Assembly (NCBI RefSeq): GCF_040096055.1
Contig: NZ_JBBMFK010000002.1
Coordinates: 124,001 to 188,000, forward strand
Source of the DNA: Pseudoflavonifractor intestinihominis
GTDB lineage: Bacteria > Bacillota > Clostridia > Oscillospirales > Oscillospiraceae
Direction of reading: 5' to 3'
Length of the DNA: 64,000 nt
The notes under the pieces were generated by a model, which saw only the letters and a list, made by a program, of their open reading frames with translations, was not told where the DNA came from and ran no database searches. Both the position numbers and the translations under genes were made by a program. The stretch's first letter is position 1. Each line of letters opens with the position of its first letter. Of the stretch, positions 32,696 to 40,592 are shown piece after piece.

Positions 32696-32994
32696 CTCTA
32701 CCCGTCGTATAATAACGGGGCGGGATCATCGTTAAAGATGGTCCCGCCTTGTGTGCTGCCTTATCTACAGTTTTATGCCCATAAAGCGAAAAAACAGGCC
32801 GCCAACTCAGCGTTTGAAAAGGCAAACGATAAAAGACCAGCCGCAGACAAGAAGTATTAGTATAAGGCCCCAAATACGAGCATTTGTTCCTATAATCGTA
32901 CCGGAAATAGACTGATATACTACGCTTGCCGTTATCGTTAAGCTGTAAATTACCAGAACGTTTCACTGCAATACAGACCTTTTTGCATGTCCTC
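32696..32994. other. Intergenic stretch, no gene recognised
   Basis: About 300 bases, lower in GC than the ribosomal operon. It holds one hairpin, GGCGGGATCATC (32719-32730) with GATGGTCCCGCC (32737-32748), one wobble pair and no U-tract. An open frame on the minus strand across 32673-33056 covers the rplL terminator and lacks a ribosome site and any recognisable motif, so I leave it out. Otherwise I see nothing. Confidence 0.6.
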
Positions 32995-33047
32995 TTGACA
33001 AAAGCTAAAACACACGATATTCTAAATATGCTCCAATTGGAGCATAT
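32995..33047 (+). promoter_or_regulatory. Promoter and perfect palindromic operator of the RHH regulator
   Basis: TTGACA (32995-33000), 17-base spacer, TATTCT (33018-33023). Two bases on begins a perfect 22-base palindrome at 33026-33047; its left half is ATATGCTCCAA. The palindrome covers the predicted start site, an ideal place for repression by the ribbon-helix-helix protein encoded immediately downstream. Confidence 0.82.
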
Positions 33048-33068
33048 CGTAAGCAAGGAGGTATATTT

Positions 33069-33461
33069 ATGGAAACAAGTGAAAAGGTGTCCGTCAACAT
33101 GAACATCGCAACGTTATCTCAAATTGACCTGCTGGTCGATAAAGGGTATTATTCCAACCGAAGCGACTTTATCAATCAGGCCGTAAGACAAGCGCTTAAT
33201 GAGAAAAAATCGGTCATCGAAGAGATGAGCAAGCAGCAAAACGATCTGGATTTTAGATGGTTTATCGGTGTGATGGCTCTTGAAAAAGAAGAACTGCTGA
33301 AATCGAAAGGAAACCAGGTTAAGATAAAAATCAAGGGTTATGGGCTATTGGGTATCGACAGCGAACTTGATGACCTCGTGATCGAAAATGTTGAAAGCAT
33401 CGCCGTTAAAGGCAAGGTCATATGCTCCGACAGAATTAAGAAACATTTTAAGATACAGTGA
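33069..33461 (+). CDS. Ribbon-helix-helix (CopG/Arc-type) transcriptional regulator, orphan
   Basis: A 130-residue protein. Residues 6-50 form an RHH DNA-binding unit: the strand KVSVNMNIATLSQIDLLVDKG, then YSNRSDFINQAVRQALNEKK. A helix with KQQNDLDFRWFIGVMALEKEELL links to a C-terminal beta-rich domain (KVKIKGYGLLGIDSELDDLVIENVESI). The added domain could sense a ligand or aid multimerisation; it does not look like the ACT-like domain of NikR. No toxin or other partner gene follows. Base composition is clearly more AT-rich than its neighbours. AAGGAGG lies 8 bases before the ATG. Confidence 0.75.
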   Translation: METSEKVSVNMNIATLSQIDLLVDKGYYSNRSDFINQAVRQALNEKKSVIEEMSKQQNDLDFRWFIGVMALEKEELLKSKGNQVKIKIKGYGLLGIDSELDDLVIENVESIAVKGKVICSDRIKKHFKIQ

Positions 33462-33644
33462 AAAAACCTTTGGGAACTAAAAGGCGCATTTCTATACCTA
33501 GGTCTGGCGACTATGTATCGTGCGCTCGACGAGGCTTCCTCTCTGACAGCAGAAAGCCGCCATCCGAGAGGTTTTGGCACTTCGCTTCGTCAAGCGGATT
33601 GCACGCGCCTCCGGCGCCAAGAGACCGCTGGTTTAGCGGCTATA
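33462..33644. other. Intergenic stretch beside the tRNA genes, no gene supported
   Basis: Short open frames cross this stretch in several registers on both strands, but none has a ribosome site or consistent coding signal. It contains small inverted repeats, such as CCGCTGGTTTAGCGG near 33626-33640 and GGCGCCTCCGGCGCC-like sequence near 33604-33619. Its position beside tRNA genes and next to an orphan regulator is compatible with a decayed mobile-element end; I cannot identify one. Confidence 0.4.
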
Positions 33645-33683
33645 GAAAAAAGAAAGTCCGTACTCCTTGCGGAATACGGACTT
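33645..33683 (-). terminator. Terminator of the tRNA-Pro transcript
   Basis: On the minus strand AAGTCCGTA (33683-33675) pairs with TACGGACTT (33662-33654) over a twelve-base interval, followed by TCTTTTTTC. It begins at the encoded CCA end of the first tRNA-Pro copy. Confidence 0.85.
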
Positions 33684-33759
33684 GGTCCGAGTGACTGGAT
33701 TCGAACCAGCGGCCTCTTGAACCCCATTCAAGCGCGATACCAAACTTCGCCACACCCGG
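33683..33759 (-). tRNA. tRNA-Pro (anticodon GGG), copy 1
   Basis: A complete 77-base cloverleaf with encoded CCA. Acceptor stem CCGGGTG with CACTCGG (one G-U pair), D-arm GCG..GTTTGGTA..CGC, anticodon arm CTTGA-ATGGGGT-TCAAG with anticodon GGG, T-arm CTGG-TTCGAAT-CCAG, discriminator A then CCA. It reads CCC and CCU proline codons. Identical to the copy at 33845-33921, from which it is separated by 85 bases holding a long inverted repeat. Confidence 0.95.
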
Positions 33760-33796
33760 ATATTCACTTTTACCATTCGCTGACAACTTTATATCC

Positions 33797-33842
33797 CTCA
33801 TAAAAGAAGTTGACAGTTCATTCTGCCAACTTCTTTTATGAG
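33797..33842. repeat. Perfect 16-base inverted repeat between the two tRNA-Pro genes
   Basis: CTCATAAAAGAAGTTG (33797-33812) and CAACTTCTTTTATGAG (33827-33842) are exact reverse complements around a 14-base loop. It starts three bases from the CCA end of the upstream-transcribed tRNA copy. It can fold in the precursor RNA between the two tRNAs, as a processing signal or partial terminator. The unusual AT-rich arms are also compatible with a remnant of a small mobile element. Confidence 0.8.
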
Positions 33843-33844
33843 TT

Positions 33845-33921
33845 TGGTCCGAGTGACTGGATTCGAACCAGCGGCCTCTTGAACCCCATTCAAGCGCGAT
33901 ACCAAACTTCGCCACACCCGG
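33845..33921 (-). tRNA. tRNA-Pro (anticodon GGG), copy 2
   Basis: Identical in sequence to the copy at 33683-33759: same acceptor stem, GGG anticodon, T-arm and encoded CCA. It is first in the transcript, since a promoter lies 37 bases upstream on the minus strand. Confidence 0.95.
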
Positions 33922-33957
33922 ATATCTCATGTTGTTGTCGCTTCAGGCGACTTTGAT

Positions 33958-33986
33958 ATGATAGCACAGCTGCCCAGATTATGCAA
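33958..33986 (-). promoter_or_regulatory. Promoter of the twin tRNA-Pro genes
   Basis: Minus strand TTGCAT (33986-33981), a 17-base spacer and TATCAT (33963-33958). Located 37 bases upstream of the mature 5' end of copy 2. Confidence 0.7.
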
Positions 33987-34088
33987 GTGTTTTTTCGAAG
34001 TTTTTCAAAATTTTCTTTTCGTCCGTTCTATCCTCCGGCTCTCGGCCCTGCAATACACCCGTATACTAAAAGACATATGTATATTATC

Positions 34089-34117
34089 TTGACATTTGCA
34101 GGGTTGCATGGTATAGT
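34089..34117 (+). promoter_or_regulatory. Promoter of the TetR-MMPL-GLUG operon
   Basis: TTGACA (34089-34094), 17-base spacer, TATAGT (34112-34117). The leader to the TetR-type gene at 34207 is about 80 bases, AT-rich near its end, with AAAAGGAGG as ribosome site. Confidence 0.78.
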
Positions 34118-34206
34118 GTCTCCACCTCGCGGGGCTCTTTTTCGGCCCTGTCTGTATAGATAACCTTCACATTATAATAATATGTTGTTTAAAAGGAGGC
34201 ATTGCC

Positions 34207-34788
34207 ATGCGGAACCAGCCAACTGAGGAGCCCAAAGAGGACCTGCGGCAGCGCAGAACCAAAAAGCTCCTCACCGAGGCTCTCCTGGCTCTGATGGAGG
34301 AGCGTCCCTTCAGCGAGATCTCCGTGGTGGACATCTGCCAGCGGGCCATGATCCACCGCACCACCTTTTACGCCCACTTTGAGGACAAATACGCCCTCCT
34401 CCGCTATGCTGTGGCCCGGCTCTACCGGGCCTTTGAGCCCACTGCCGAGGATCTGCGCACCAACCCCCGGAGCTACCTCCTCTCCGTATTCCAGAACGCC
34501 CTCTCCTTTGTGCGGGCTCACAAGGGCCTGTACCGCTCCGCCGTGTCCAGCGGGAGCATGGACATTCAGACCCTGGAGGATCTGGTGGCCGAACAGCTCC
34601 TCTCTCGTCTCCCCGCTGATGAGGCCCATCCCGCTCGGGCAGAGATAACCGCCCACTTCTACGCCGGCGGCATTCTCTCCCTTGTCCGGTGGTGGATAGA
34701 GCGGGATACCAATCTCTCTGAGGAGGCCTTACTCCAGCAGATGGACCAGGCGGGGCTGTTCCCCGAACTCTCTTCCCAGAAAGGCTGA
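34207..34788 (+). CDS. TetR/AcrR-family transcriptional regulator
   Basis: A 193-residue one-component regulator. The N-terminal helix-turn-helix spans about 15-60: RRTKKLLTEALLALMEERPFSEISVVDICQRAMIHRTTFYAHFEDKYALL. The C-terminal half (about 70-185) is a helical ligand-binding domain of the type found in YxaF/DhaS-like Firmicutes regulators, with the late IERDTNLSEEALLQQM motif. It heads the MMPL transporter operon, 7 bases upstream of the transporter, so it probably controls it. Ligand unknown. Confidence 0.9.
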   Translation: MRNQPTEEPKEDLRQRRTKKLLTEALLALMEERPFSEISVVDICQRAMIHRTTFYAHFEDKYALLRYAVARLYRAFEPTAEDLRTNPRSYLLSVFQNALSFVRAHKGLYRSAVSSGSMDIQTLEDLVAEQLLSRLPADEAHPARAEITAHFYAGGILSLVRWWIERDTNLSEEALLQQMDQAGLFPELSSQKG

Positions 34789-34795
34789 TCTTCTT

Positions 34796-37243
34796 ATGTC
34801 CAGCGAGAAAAAAACCGTCAGTACCATGGATAAAATCGCGGGCTTCATTGTCGACAAGCGAAAGGCCTTCTATCTGGTCTTTCTGGCGGCAGTGATCTTC
34901 TGCGGCGCATCCATCAACAAGGTGGTCATCAACAACGACATCACCTCCTACCTCCCCGCCGACACGGAGACCCGCCGGGGCCTCACCCTGATGGATGAGG
35001 AGTTCACCACCCTGGCCTCCGCCAACGTGATGGTCTCCAACATCACCTACGACCATGCCTGTCAGCTCTCCGACCAGCTGTCCCGGATCGAAGGCGTGGA
35101 CTCTGTCACCTTTGACGACAGCGAGGACCACTACAGAGACGCCTCCGCCCTCTTCAACGTCAGCTTTGACGGCGAGGACGGCGCCCCTGCCGTCACCCAG
35201 GCCACCCAGGCGGTCCAGGACGCCCTGGCGGGCTACGACAGCTACATCACCACCAGCGCCGGACAGTATGACTCCGCCACCCTGATGAAGGAGATGAGCT
35301 ACATCCTGCTCATCGCGGCGGTGGTCATTGTGGCGGTGCTGCTCTTCACCTCCAAGAGCTACCTGGAGGTGGTGGTGTTCCTGATCGTATTCGTAGTCTC
35401 CGCCATTCTGAACATGGGCACCAACTACTGGTTCGGCTCCATCTCCTTTATCACCAACGCCATCGCCGTGGTGCTCCAGCTGGCTCTGGCCATCGACTAC
35501 GCCATCATCTTCTGTCACCGGTACATGGAGGAGCGGGACAACGGCCTGAGCGCCCGGGACGCCGACGTGACCGCCCTGTCCAAGGCCATTGTGGAGATCT
35601 CCTCCTCCAGCCTGACCACCATCTCCGGCCTGGTGGCCCTGATGCTGATGCAGCTGAGAATCGGCCTGGACATGGGACTGGTGCTCTCCAAGGGCATTAT
35701 CTGCTCCATGCTCACCGTGTTCCTGCTGATGCCCGGCCTGCTGATGCTCTTCAACCGGGGCATCGAGCGCACCCGGCACAAGAACTTCGTGCCCCGCATC
35801 TCTCTGTGGGGCAAGGCCGTGGTCAAGACCCGGTTCGTGCTCCCCGTTATCTTCGCCGTGATCGTGGTATGCGGCATTTACTGCTCCAACCGCTGCGACT
35901 ACGTCTTCTCCACCAACTCCACCAACTCGGGCAACAAGCCCGCCTACCGCATCGCCATGGACAAGATGGACGAGACTTTCGGCTACAACAACACCATCGC
36001 CGTGCTGGTCCCCCGGGGAGACTACGACAGGGAGGGCGCGGTGCTCCGCCGGATCCAGGCTCTGCCCGGGGTCAAGAGCGCCCTGGGCCTGGCCAACATC
36101 GAGGTGGAAGAGGGCCGGATGCTCACCGACAAGACCAGTCCCCGCCAATTCGCCGAGCTGGCCGGGGTGGACATCGAGCTGGCCCGGCTGCTCTACCAGG
36201 CCTACGGCCTGAGCGTGGAGGAGTACGGCGCCATCTTCCAGGACCCGGACAGCTACTCCGTGCCCCTGCTGGACGTGTTCCAGTTCCTGCTGGAGCAGAA
36301 GGACAAGGGCGTGGTCAATCTGAGCGGCGACCAGGCCGCCAAGGTGGAGGAGCTACAGGACACCCTGGACGCCGGACTCAGCCAGCTCCAGGGCGAGCAC
36401 TGGAGCCGGCTGGTGTTCACCGCCGACCTACCCGAGGAGAGCGAGGAGACCTACGCCCTTCTGGACCAGATGCGCTCCATCGCCGCCGAGTACTACGGGG
36501 ATAACGTGGTGCTGGTGGGCAACTCCACCAACGCCCGGGATCTGTCCGACTCCTTCTCCGGCGACAATATGAAGATCAGCGTGCTCACCGTGCTGTTCGT
36601 CATGGTCATCCTGCTCTTCACCTTTAAATCCGCCGGATTGCCCGTCCTGCTGGTGCTCACCATCCAGGGCTCCATCTGGATCAACTTCTCCTTCCCTTAC
36701 CTGACCCACACCAACCTGTTCTTCCTGTCCTACCTGATCGTCAGCGCCATCCAGATGGGCGCCACCATCGACTACGCCATCGTCATCACCAACCGCTACC
36801 TGGAGCTCAAGCAGTTCATGGGACGGCGGGAGGCGGTGATCGAATCCCTCAACCAGAGCTTCCCCACCGTGTTCACCTCGGGCACCATCATGACGGTGGC
36901 CGGGTTCCTCATCGGCAAGCTCTCCACCGACTCCATCATCAGCTCCATCGGCACCACCCTGGGCCGGGGTACCCTGACCTCCATCATCCTGGTCATGACC
37001 GTGCTGCCCCAGTTCCTGCTGCTGGGCGACGCCCTCATCGAGCGTACCGCCATCACCCTGACCCGCAACCGGAAGCAGCGCTTCAACAACGGCGTGGTCC
37101 GGCTGGACGGCCACATCCGGGGCCACGTGTCCGGCTTTGTGGACGGCGAGATCAAGGGCGTCATCCGTGGCAGCGTGGACGCGCTGATCGAGAGCAAATA
37201 CCAGGAAAGAGAGGTGTACGACGATGAGACGGAACACCAGTAA
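34796..37243 (+). CDS. MMPL/RND-superfamily exporter
   Basis: An 815-residue transporter with the two-fold RND plan: one membrane helix (about 22-44), a large outer loop, five helices, then the same again. The diagnostic charged motifs in helix 4 of each half are present: AIDYAIIFCHRYMEER near 233 and ATIDYAIVITNRYLE near 655, with the Asp that carries proton coupling. The second outer loop (about 375-580) is Asp/Glu-rich. The C-terminal tail is cytoplasmic and charged. Relatives export lipids, glycolipids or peptides. It overlaps the next gene by 20 bases. Confidence 0.88.
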   Translation: MSSEKKTVSTMDKIAGFIVDKRKAFYLVFLAAVIFCGASINKVVINNDITSYLPADTETRRGLTLMDEEFTTLASANVMVSNITYDHACQLSDQLSRIEGVDSVTFDDSEDHYRDASALFNVSFDGEDGAPAVTQATQAVQDALAGYDSYITTSAGQYDSATLMKEMSYILLIAAVVIVAVLLFTSKSYLEVVVFLIVFVVSAILNMGTNYWFGSISFITNAIAVVLQLALAIDYAIIFCHRYMEERDNGLSARDADVTALSKAIVEISSSSLTTISGLVALMLMQLRIGLDMGLVLSKGIICSMLTVFLLMPGLLMLFNRGIERTRHKNFVPRISLWGKAVVKTRFVLPVIFAVIVVCGIYCSNRCDYVFSTNSTNSGNKPAYRIAMDKMDETFGYNNTIAVLVPRGDYDREGAVLRRIQALPGVKSALGLANIEVEEGRMLTDKTSPRQFAELAGVDIELARLLYQAYGLSVEEYGAIFQDPDSYSVPLLDVFQFLLEQKDKGVVNLSGDQAAKVEELQDTLDAGLSQLQGEHWSRLVFTADLPEESEETYALLDQMRSIAAEYYGDNVVLVGNSTNARDLSDSFSGDNMKISVLTVLFVMVILLFTFKSAGLPVLLVLTIQGSIWINFSFPYLTHTNLFFLSYLIVSAIQMGATIDYAIVITNRYLELKQFMGRREAVIESLNQSFPTVFTSGTIMTVAGFLIGKLSTDSIISSIGTTLGRGTLTSIILVMTVLPQFLLLGDALIERTAITLTRNRKQRFNNGVVRLDGHIRGHVSGFVDGEIKGVIRGSVDALIESKYQEREVYDDETEHQ

Positions 37244-40200
37244 ACGCATCGGGGCCCTGGCCGCCGCTCTGGCGCTGTGCCTGGGACTGCTGTCCCCCGC
37301 CGTACCGACCGCCCGGGCCGCGGAAAACAGCCCCAAGACCCTCTACATCTCCACCGCCGCCGAGCTGGCCCTTCTGTCCAGAGACTGCACCCTGGACGCC
37401 TACTCCCGGAACCTGACCGTGGTGCTCACCGCGGACATCGACCTCTCCGGCGTTGATTTTGCCCCCATCCCTGTGTTCTGCGGCGATTTCAACGGTGCGG
37501 GGCACACTGTCAGTGGTTTTTCCTTTACAGCAAAAGGCTCGGACCAGGGCTTCATCCGCTACCTCCAGGCCGGGGCCGTGGTGCGGGACCTGACGGTGGA
37601 GGGCACCCTCACCCCCGGCGGCAGCAAGTCCGGGCTGGGCCTCATCGCCGGGGAAAACAGCGGCACCATCTCCGGCTGCACCGTCTCCGGTACTGTGACA
37701 GGCGACGAGGACGTGGGCGGTATTGCCGGCCGCAACACGGTCACCGGCCTGATCTCCGGCTGCGTCAGCCAGGCGGCGGTGACCGGGGAACTCCACACCG
37801 GCGGCATCGCAGGCTCCAACCAGGGCGTCATCGACGCCTGTATCGGTCAGGGCCAGGTCAACACCGCCGCAAACGAGAACGCCATGGACACCGGCGGCAT
37901 CGCCGGATACTCCTCCGGCACCATCACCGGCTGCACCAACCACGCCGACGTGGGCTACCAGCACACGGGGTACAACACCGGCGGCATCGCGGGCCGCCAG
38001 AAGGGCGTCATTGAGAACTGCCGGAACCACGGCGTGATCCAGGGCCGGAAGGACATCGGCGGCATTGTGGGCCAGTTCGAGCCGGACACCAATCTGATCT
38101 ACGGAGAAGACCCCACTCAGGCCCTCTCCGACGCCCTGGGCGGACTGACGCCCCTCCTCTCCCAGCTGACCGCCCAGGTCTCCGGCGCGGGCAGCAGCAT
38201 TACAGAGGAGGTCTCCGCCATCAACACCGCCCTGGGCTCCATCACCGACACCGCCCACACCAGCGGCACCCAGGGCGCCGACCACGCCAAGGCCGCCCTG
38301 GACACCATCTACCGGGAGGCCCAGAACATCAACAGCGCCCTGGGCAACCTGATCGGGGAGGCGGACAGTTTCCGCGCCGACGCCCACAACGCCCTGACCG
38401 GCATGGACACCGCCCTCTCCGACCTGCGCAAGGCTGTGAACTCCGGCATTACCAGCGGAGACGACCAGCTGGACACCACCCAGAGCCTGCTCTCTTTCTA
38501 TCTGGATGCCATCGAGCGGGACCTGTCCACCCTCCGAAAGGAGCTGGACAGCCTGTCCGCCTCCCTGGAAAAGCTGCGGCAGTTCCAGCAGCGGCTCAAT
38601 GAGATATCTGCCGACAGCGCCATGGGCCCCATCGAAAAGCTGGCTGCCATCCATGATGCGGTGGCGCTGCTCAACGGCTTCGACCTGGCCTCTCCCATCT
38701 CCGGCATCAGCGGCGCGCTGGAGGACCTCTTCATCCAGGCGGGCTTCATCCGGGACAGACTGGAGCAGACCGAGGGCAGCCTCTCCGATCTGGGAGATCA
38801 GGTCTACAAGCAGGTCAACAAGGCCCTGGACGACCTGAAGACCGCCTCCACCACCCTGGAAAACAGGTTCAACGACTTCTCCGCCGGGGCTGCGGACCGC
38901 CTGTCCGCCGTCAACAGCGCGGTCAACGTTATCGAGGACACGCTGAGTGTGTGGTATGACCAGACCGACACCGGCGGCCGGGCCGCCTTTGACAGCATCG
39001 ACGCCCAGCTGGACACCATCAACACCCATGTATCCGCTCTGAACGACCAGTTCTCCGCCTCCAACGCCTCCATCACCGCCACCACCAACGCCATCATCGC
39101 CCAACTGGACGCGGTGCGGCTGGCCGCCTCCGGGCTGAAGGAGACCCCCACCAAGACCGTTGACGACGTGTCCGACAGCGAGGAGGATGTCAGCGGCAGC
39201 GGACGGGTGGTGTCCTGCGGCAACGACGCCGCCGTCAGCGGCGACGCCAATGTGGGCGGCATTGCGGGCATCATGGCCCTGGAGCTGGACCCGGACCCGG
39301 AGGAGGACCTGGATCTGGACGCCGGGAAGCTGCTGGTGGACACCACAGCGGTCATCCGGGCCACAGTGCTGGACTGCCGCAACGACGGCGCCGTCACTGC
39401 CAAGAATGACTGTGCAGGCGGCATCACGGGCCGGGGCGACCTAGGCGCGGTGCTGGACTGCCAGAGCTACGGCGCTGTGGAGACCACAGGCGGCAACCTG
39501 TGCGGCGGCATCGCGGGCCAGGCCCGCATCCCCGTCCGCCGGTGCTATGCCCTGTGCGATCTCACCGGCCACGACGACATGGGCGGCATCGTGGGCGCAG
39601 GCCGGGACGTGGAGGAGTGCCGCGCCATGGTGCGCATCGACAGCGACGGCGAGCGCACCGGCGCCATCGCCGGCGGTATTGACGGCACGGCCCGGGACAA
39701 CTTCTTTGTCCGGGAGTCCCTGGGCGGCATCGACGGCGTGGACTATGAGGGCGAGGCCGTCTCCCTGCCCTATGAGGAATTCATCGCCCTGGAGGGCATG
39801 CCGGAGGAGTTCCACACCCTTCAGGTCACCTTTGAGGCCGACGGCCAGGTGCTCAAGACCATCACCGTGGAGTATGGCGGCAGCGTCAGCACCGGCCAGT
39901 TCCCGGCGCTGCCCGAGCGTGAGGGCTGCTCCGCCGCCTGGGAGGATGCCGACACCGAAAACATCCTCCGCAGCACCGTCATCCACGCGGTCTATACCCC
40001 CCTGGTCTCCACCATCTCCACCGGAGAGGCCCAGCCCGTCCTGCTGGCCGAGGGCAGCTTTGCCCCCGACGCGTCCATCACCACTCAGGACTGGACGCCC
40101 AATACCGCCGTCCCCCAGGGCTATCAGGTGTCGGCCGGTTATGACTACCAGATCCAAGGCATCGCCGGCGACAGCGGCAGTCTCACCCTGCGGCTCCGCT

Positions 40201-40454
40201 GCGGCGAGAAGGACCGGGTCGCCCTCCTCCAGGACGGCAGGCTGGTGCAGGTGGACGGCAGGCGGGACGGCAGCTATCTGGTGTTCTCCGCCCCCGCCTC
40301 CGGCCAGGTGGCGGTCCTCTCCCCCACCACCCCTGTGTCCCTCATCGTCTCCTGTGCGGCGGGAGGCGCGGCAGTCCTGCTGGTACTCCTGCTGCTCCTG
40401 CTCAGACGGCGGGGCTGCAAAAAAGCCGCTGCCCAGTCTGAAAACGCTACTTAA
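37224..40454 (+). CDS. Secreted, membrane-tethered GLUG-repeat coiled-coil protein
   Basis: A 1076-residue protein of unknown function. A signal peptide (about 1-33, cleaved after RAA) is followed by a small beta domain, then GLUG-type repeats at about 130-285 (units ending GGIAG plus a C..........V). A predicted coiled coil of about 350 residues follows (290-640: repeated Leu/Ser/Asp heptads). A second set of GLUG units comes at 660-830, a beta domain near 855-930, and one membrane helix at about 1038-1062 with an RRRGCKK stop. There is no LPXTG. The start lies inside the MMPL gene, suggesting coupled synthesis and a shared outer-surface complex. Confidence 0.75.
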   Translation: MRRNTSKRIGALAAALALCLGLLSPAVPTARAAENSPKTLYISTAAELALLSRDCTLDAYSRNLTVVLTADIDLSGVDFAPIPVFCGDFNGAGHTVSGFSFTAKGSDQGFIRYLQAGAVVRDLTVEGTLTPGGSKSGLGLIAGENSGTISGCTVSGTVTGDEDVGGIAGRNTVTGLISGCVSQAAVTGELHTGGIAGSNQGVIDACIGQGQVNTAANENAMDTGGIAGYSSGTITGCTNHADVGYQHTGYNTGGIAGRQKGVIENCRNHGVIQGRKDIGGIVGQFEPDTNLIYGEDPTQALSDALGGLTPLLSQLTAQVSGAGSSITEEVSAINTALGSITDTAHTSGTQGADHAKAALDTIYREAQNINSALGNLIGEADSFRADAHNALTGMDTALSDLRKAVNSGITSGDDQLDTTQSLLSFYLDAIERDLSTLRKELDSLSASLEKLRQFQQRLNEISADSAMGPIEKLAAIHDAVALLNGFDLASPISGISGALEDLFIQAGFIRDRLEQTEGSLSDLGDQVYKQVNKALDDLKTASTTLENRFNDFSAGAADRLSAVNSAVNVIEDTLSVWYDQTDTGGRAAFDSIDAQLDTINTHVSALNDQFSASNASITATTNAIIAQLDAVRLAASGLKETPTKTVDDVSDSEEDVSGSGRVVSCGNDAAVSGDANVGGIAGIMALELDPDPEEDLDLDAGKLLVDTTAVIRATVLDCRNDGAVTAKNDCAGGITGRGDLGAVLDCQSYGAVETTGGNLCGGIAGQARIPVRRCYALCDLTGHDDMGGIVGAGRDVEECRAMVRIDSDGERTGAIAGGIDGTARDNFFVRESLGGIDGVDYEGEAVSLPYEEFIALEGMPEEFHTLQVTFEADGQVLKTITVEYGGSVSTGQFPALPEREGCSAAWEDADTENILRSTVIHAVYTPLVSTISTGEAQPVLLAEGSFAPDASITTQDWTPNTAVPQGYQVSAGYDYQIQGIAGDSGSLTLRLRCGEKDRVALLQDGRLVQVDGRRDGSYLVFSAPASGQVAVLSPTTPVSLIVSCAAGGAAVLLVLLLLLLRRRGCKKAAAQSENAT

Positions 40455-40463
40455 TTCCTGTTT

Positions 40464-40503
40464 AAGTCCGCGGTGTCTCCTCCCAGACACCGCGGACTTT
40501 TTT
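40464..40503 (+). terminator. Terminator after the TetR-MMPL-GLUG operon
   Basis: AAGTCCGCGGTGTCT (40464-40478) with its perfect complement at 40485-40499, six-base loop, and a T-run to 40503. Confidence 0.92.
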
Positions 40504-40523
40504 AAAAAATTTTCGCTTCCCTC

Positions 40524-40576
40524 TTGACATTCCTATGCCCGCGAATATAATAACATATGAATAATAGCTCATTTGT
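40524..40576 (+). promoter_or_regulatory. Promoter and ArsR-type operator of the metal-efflux operon
   Basis: TTGACA (40524-40529), 16-base spacer, TATAAT (40546-40551). Directly after it, ACATATGA (40553-40560) and TCATTTGT (40569-40576) form an inverted repeat with one mismatch, similar to operators of CadC/SmtB-type repressors. The repeat covers the expected start site. Confidence 0.78.
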
Positions 40577-40592
40577 TTTTAGGAGGGATTCC

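Noticed and set aside
32673..33056. A 127-codon minus-strand frame after rplL
   Set aside because: It starts in the RHH promoter-operator, runs into the rplL terminator, lacks a ribosome site and shows no recognisable family pattern.
33458..33803. Two short plus-strand frames between the RHH gene and the tRNAs
   Set aside because: They overlap the tRNA terminator or the tRNA itself, have no ribosome site and look like chance frames.
33683..33921. CRISPR-like repeat, because of two identical units of 77 bases
   Set aside because: Only two units, both complete tRNAs; no short regular repeats or cas genes in the window.
33640..33930. A minus-strand frame with a repeated 27-residue segment
   Set aside because: The repeat is the translation of the two identical tRNA-Pro genes, not a protein repeat.
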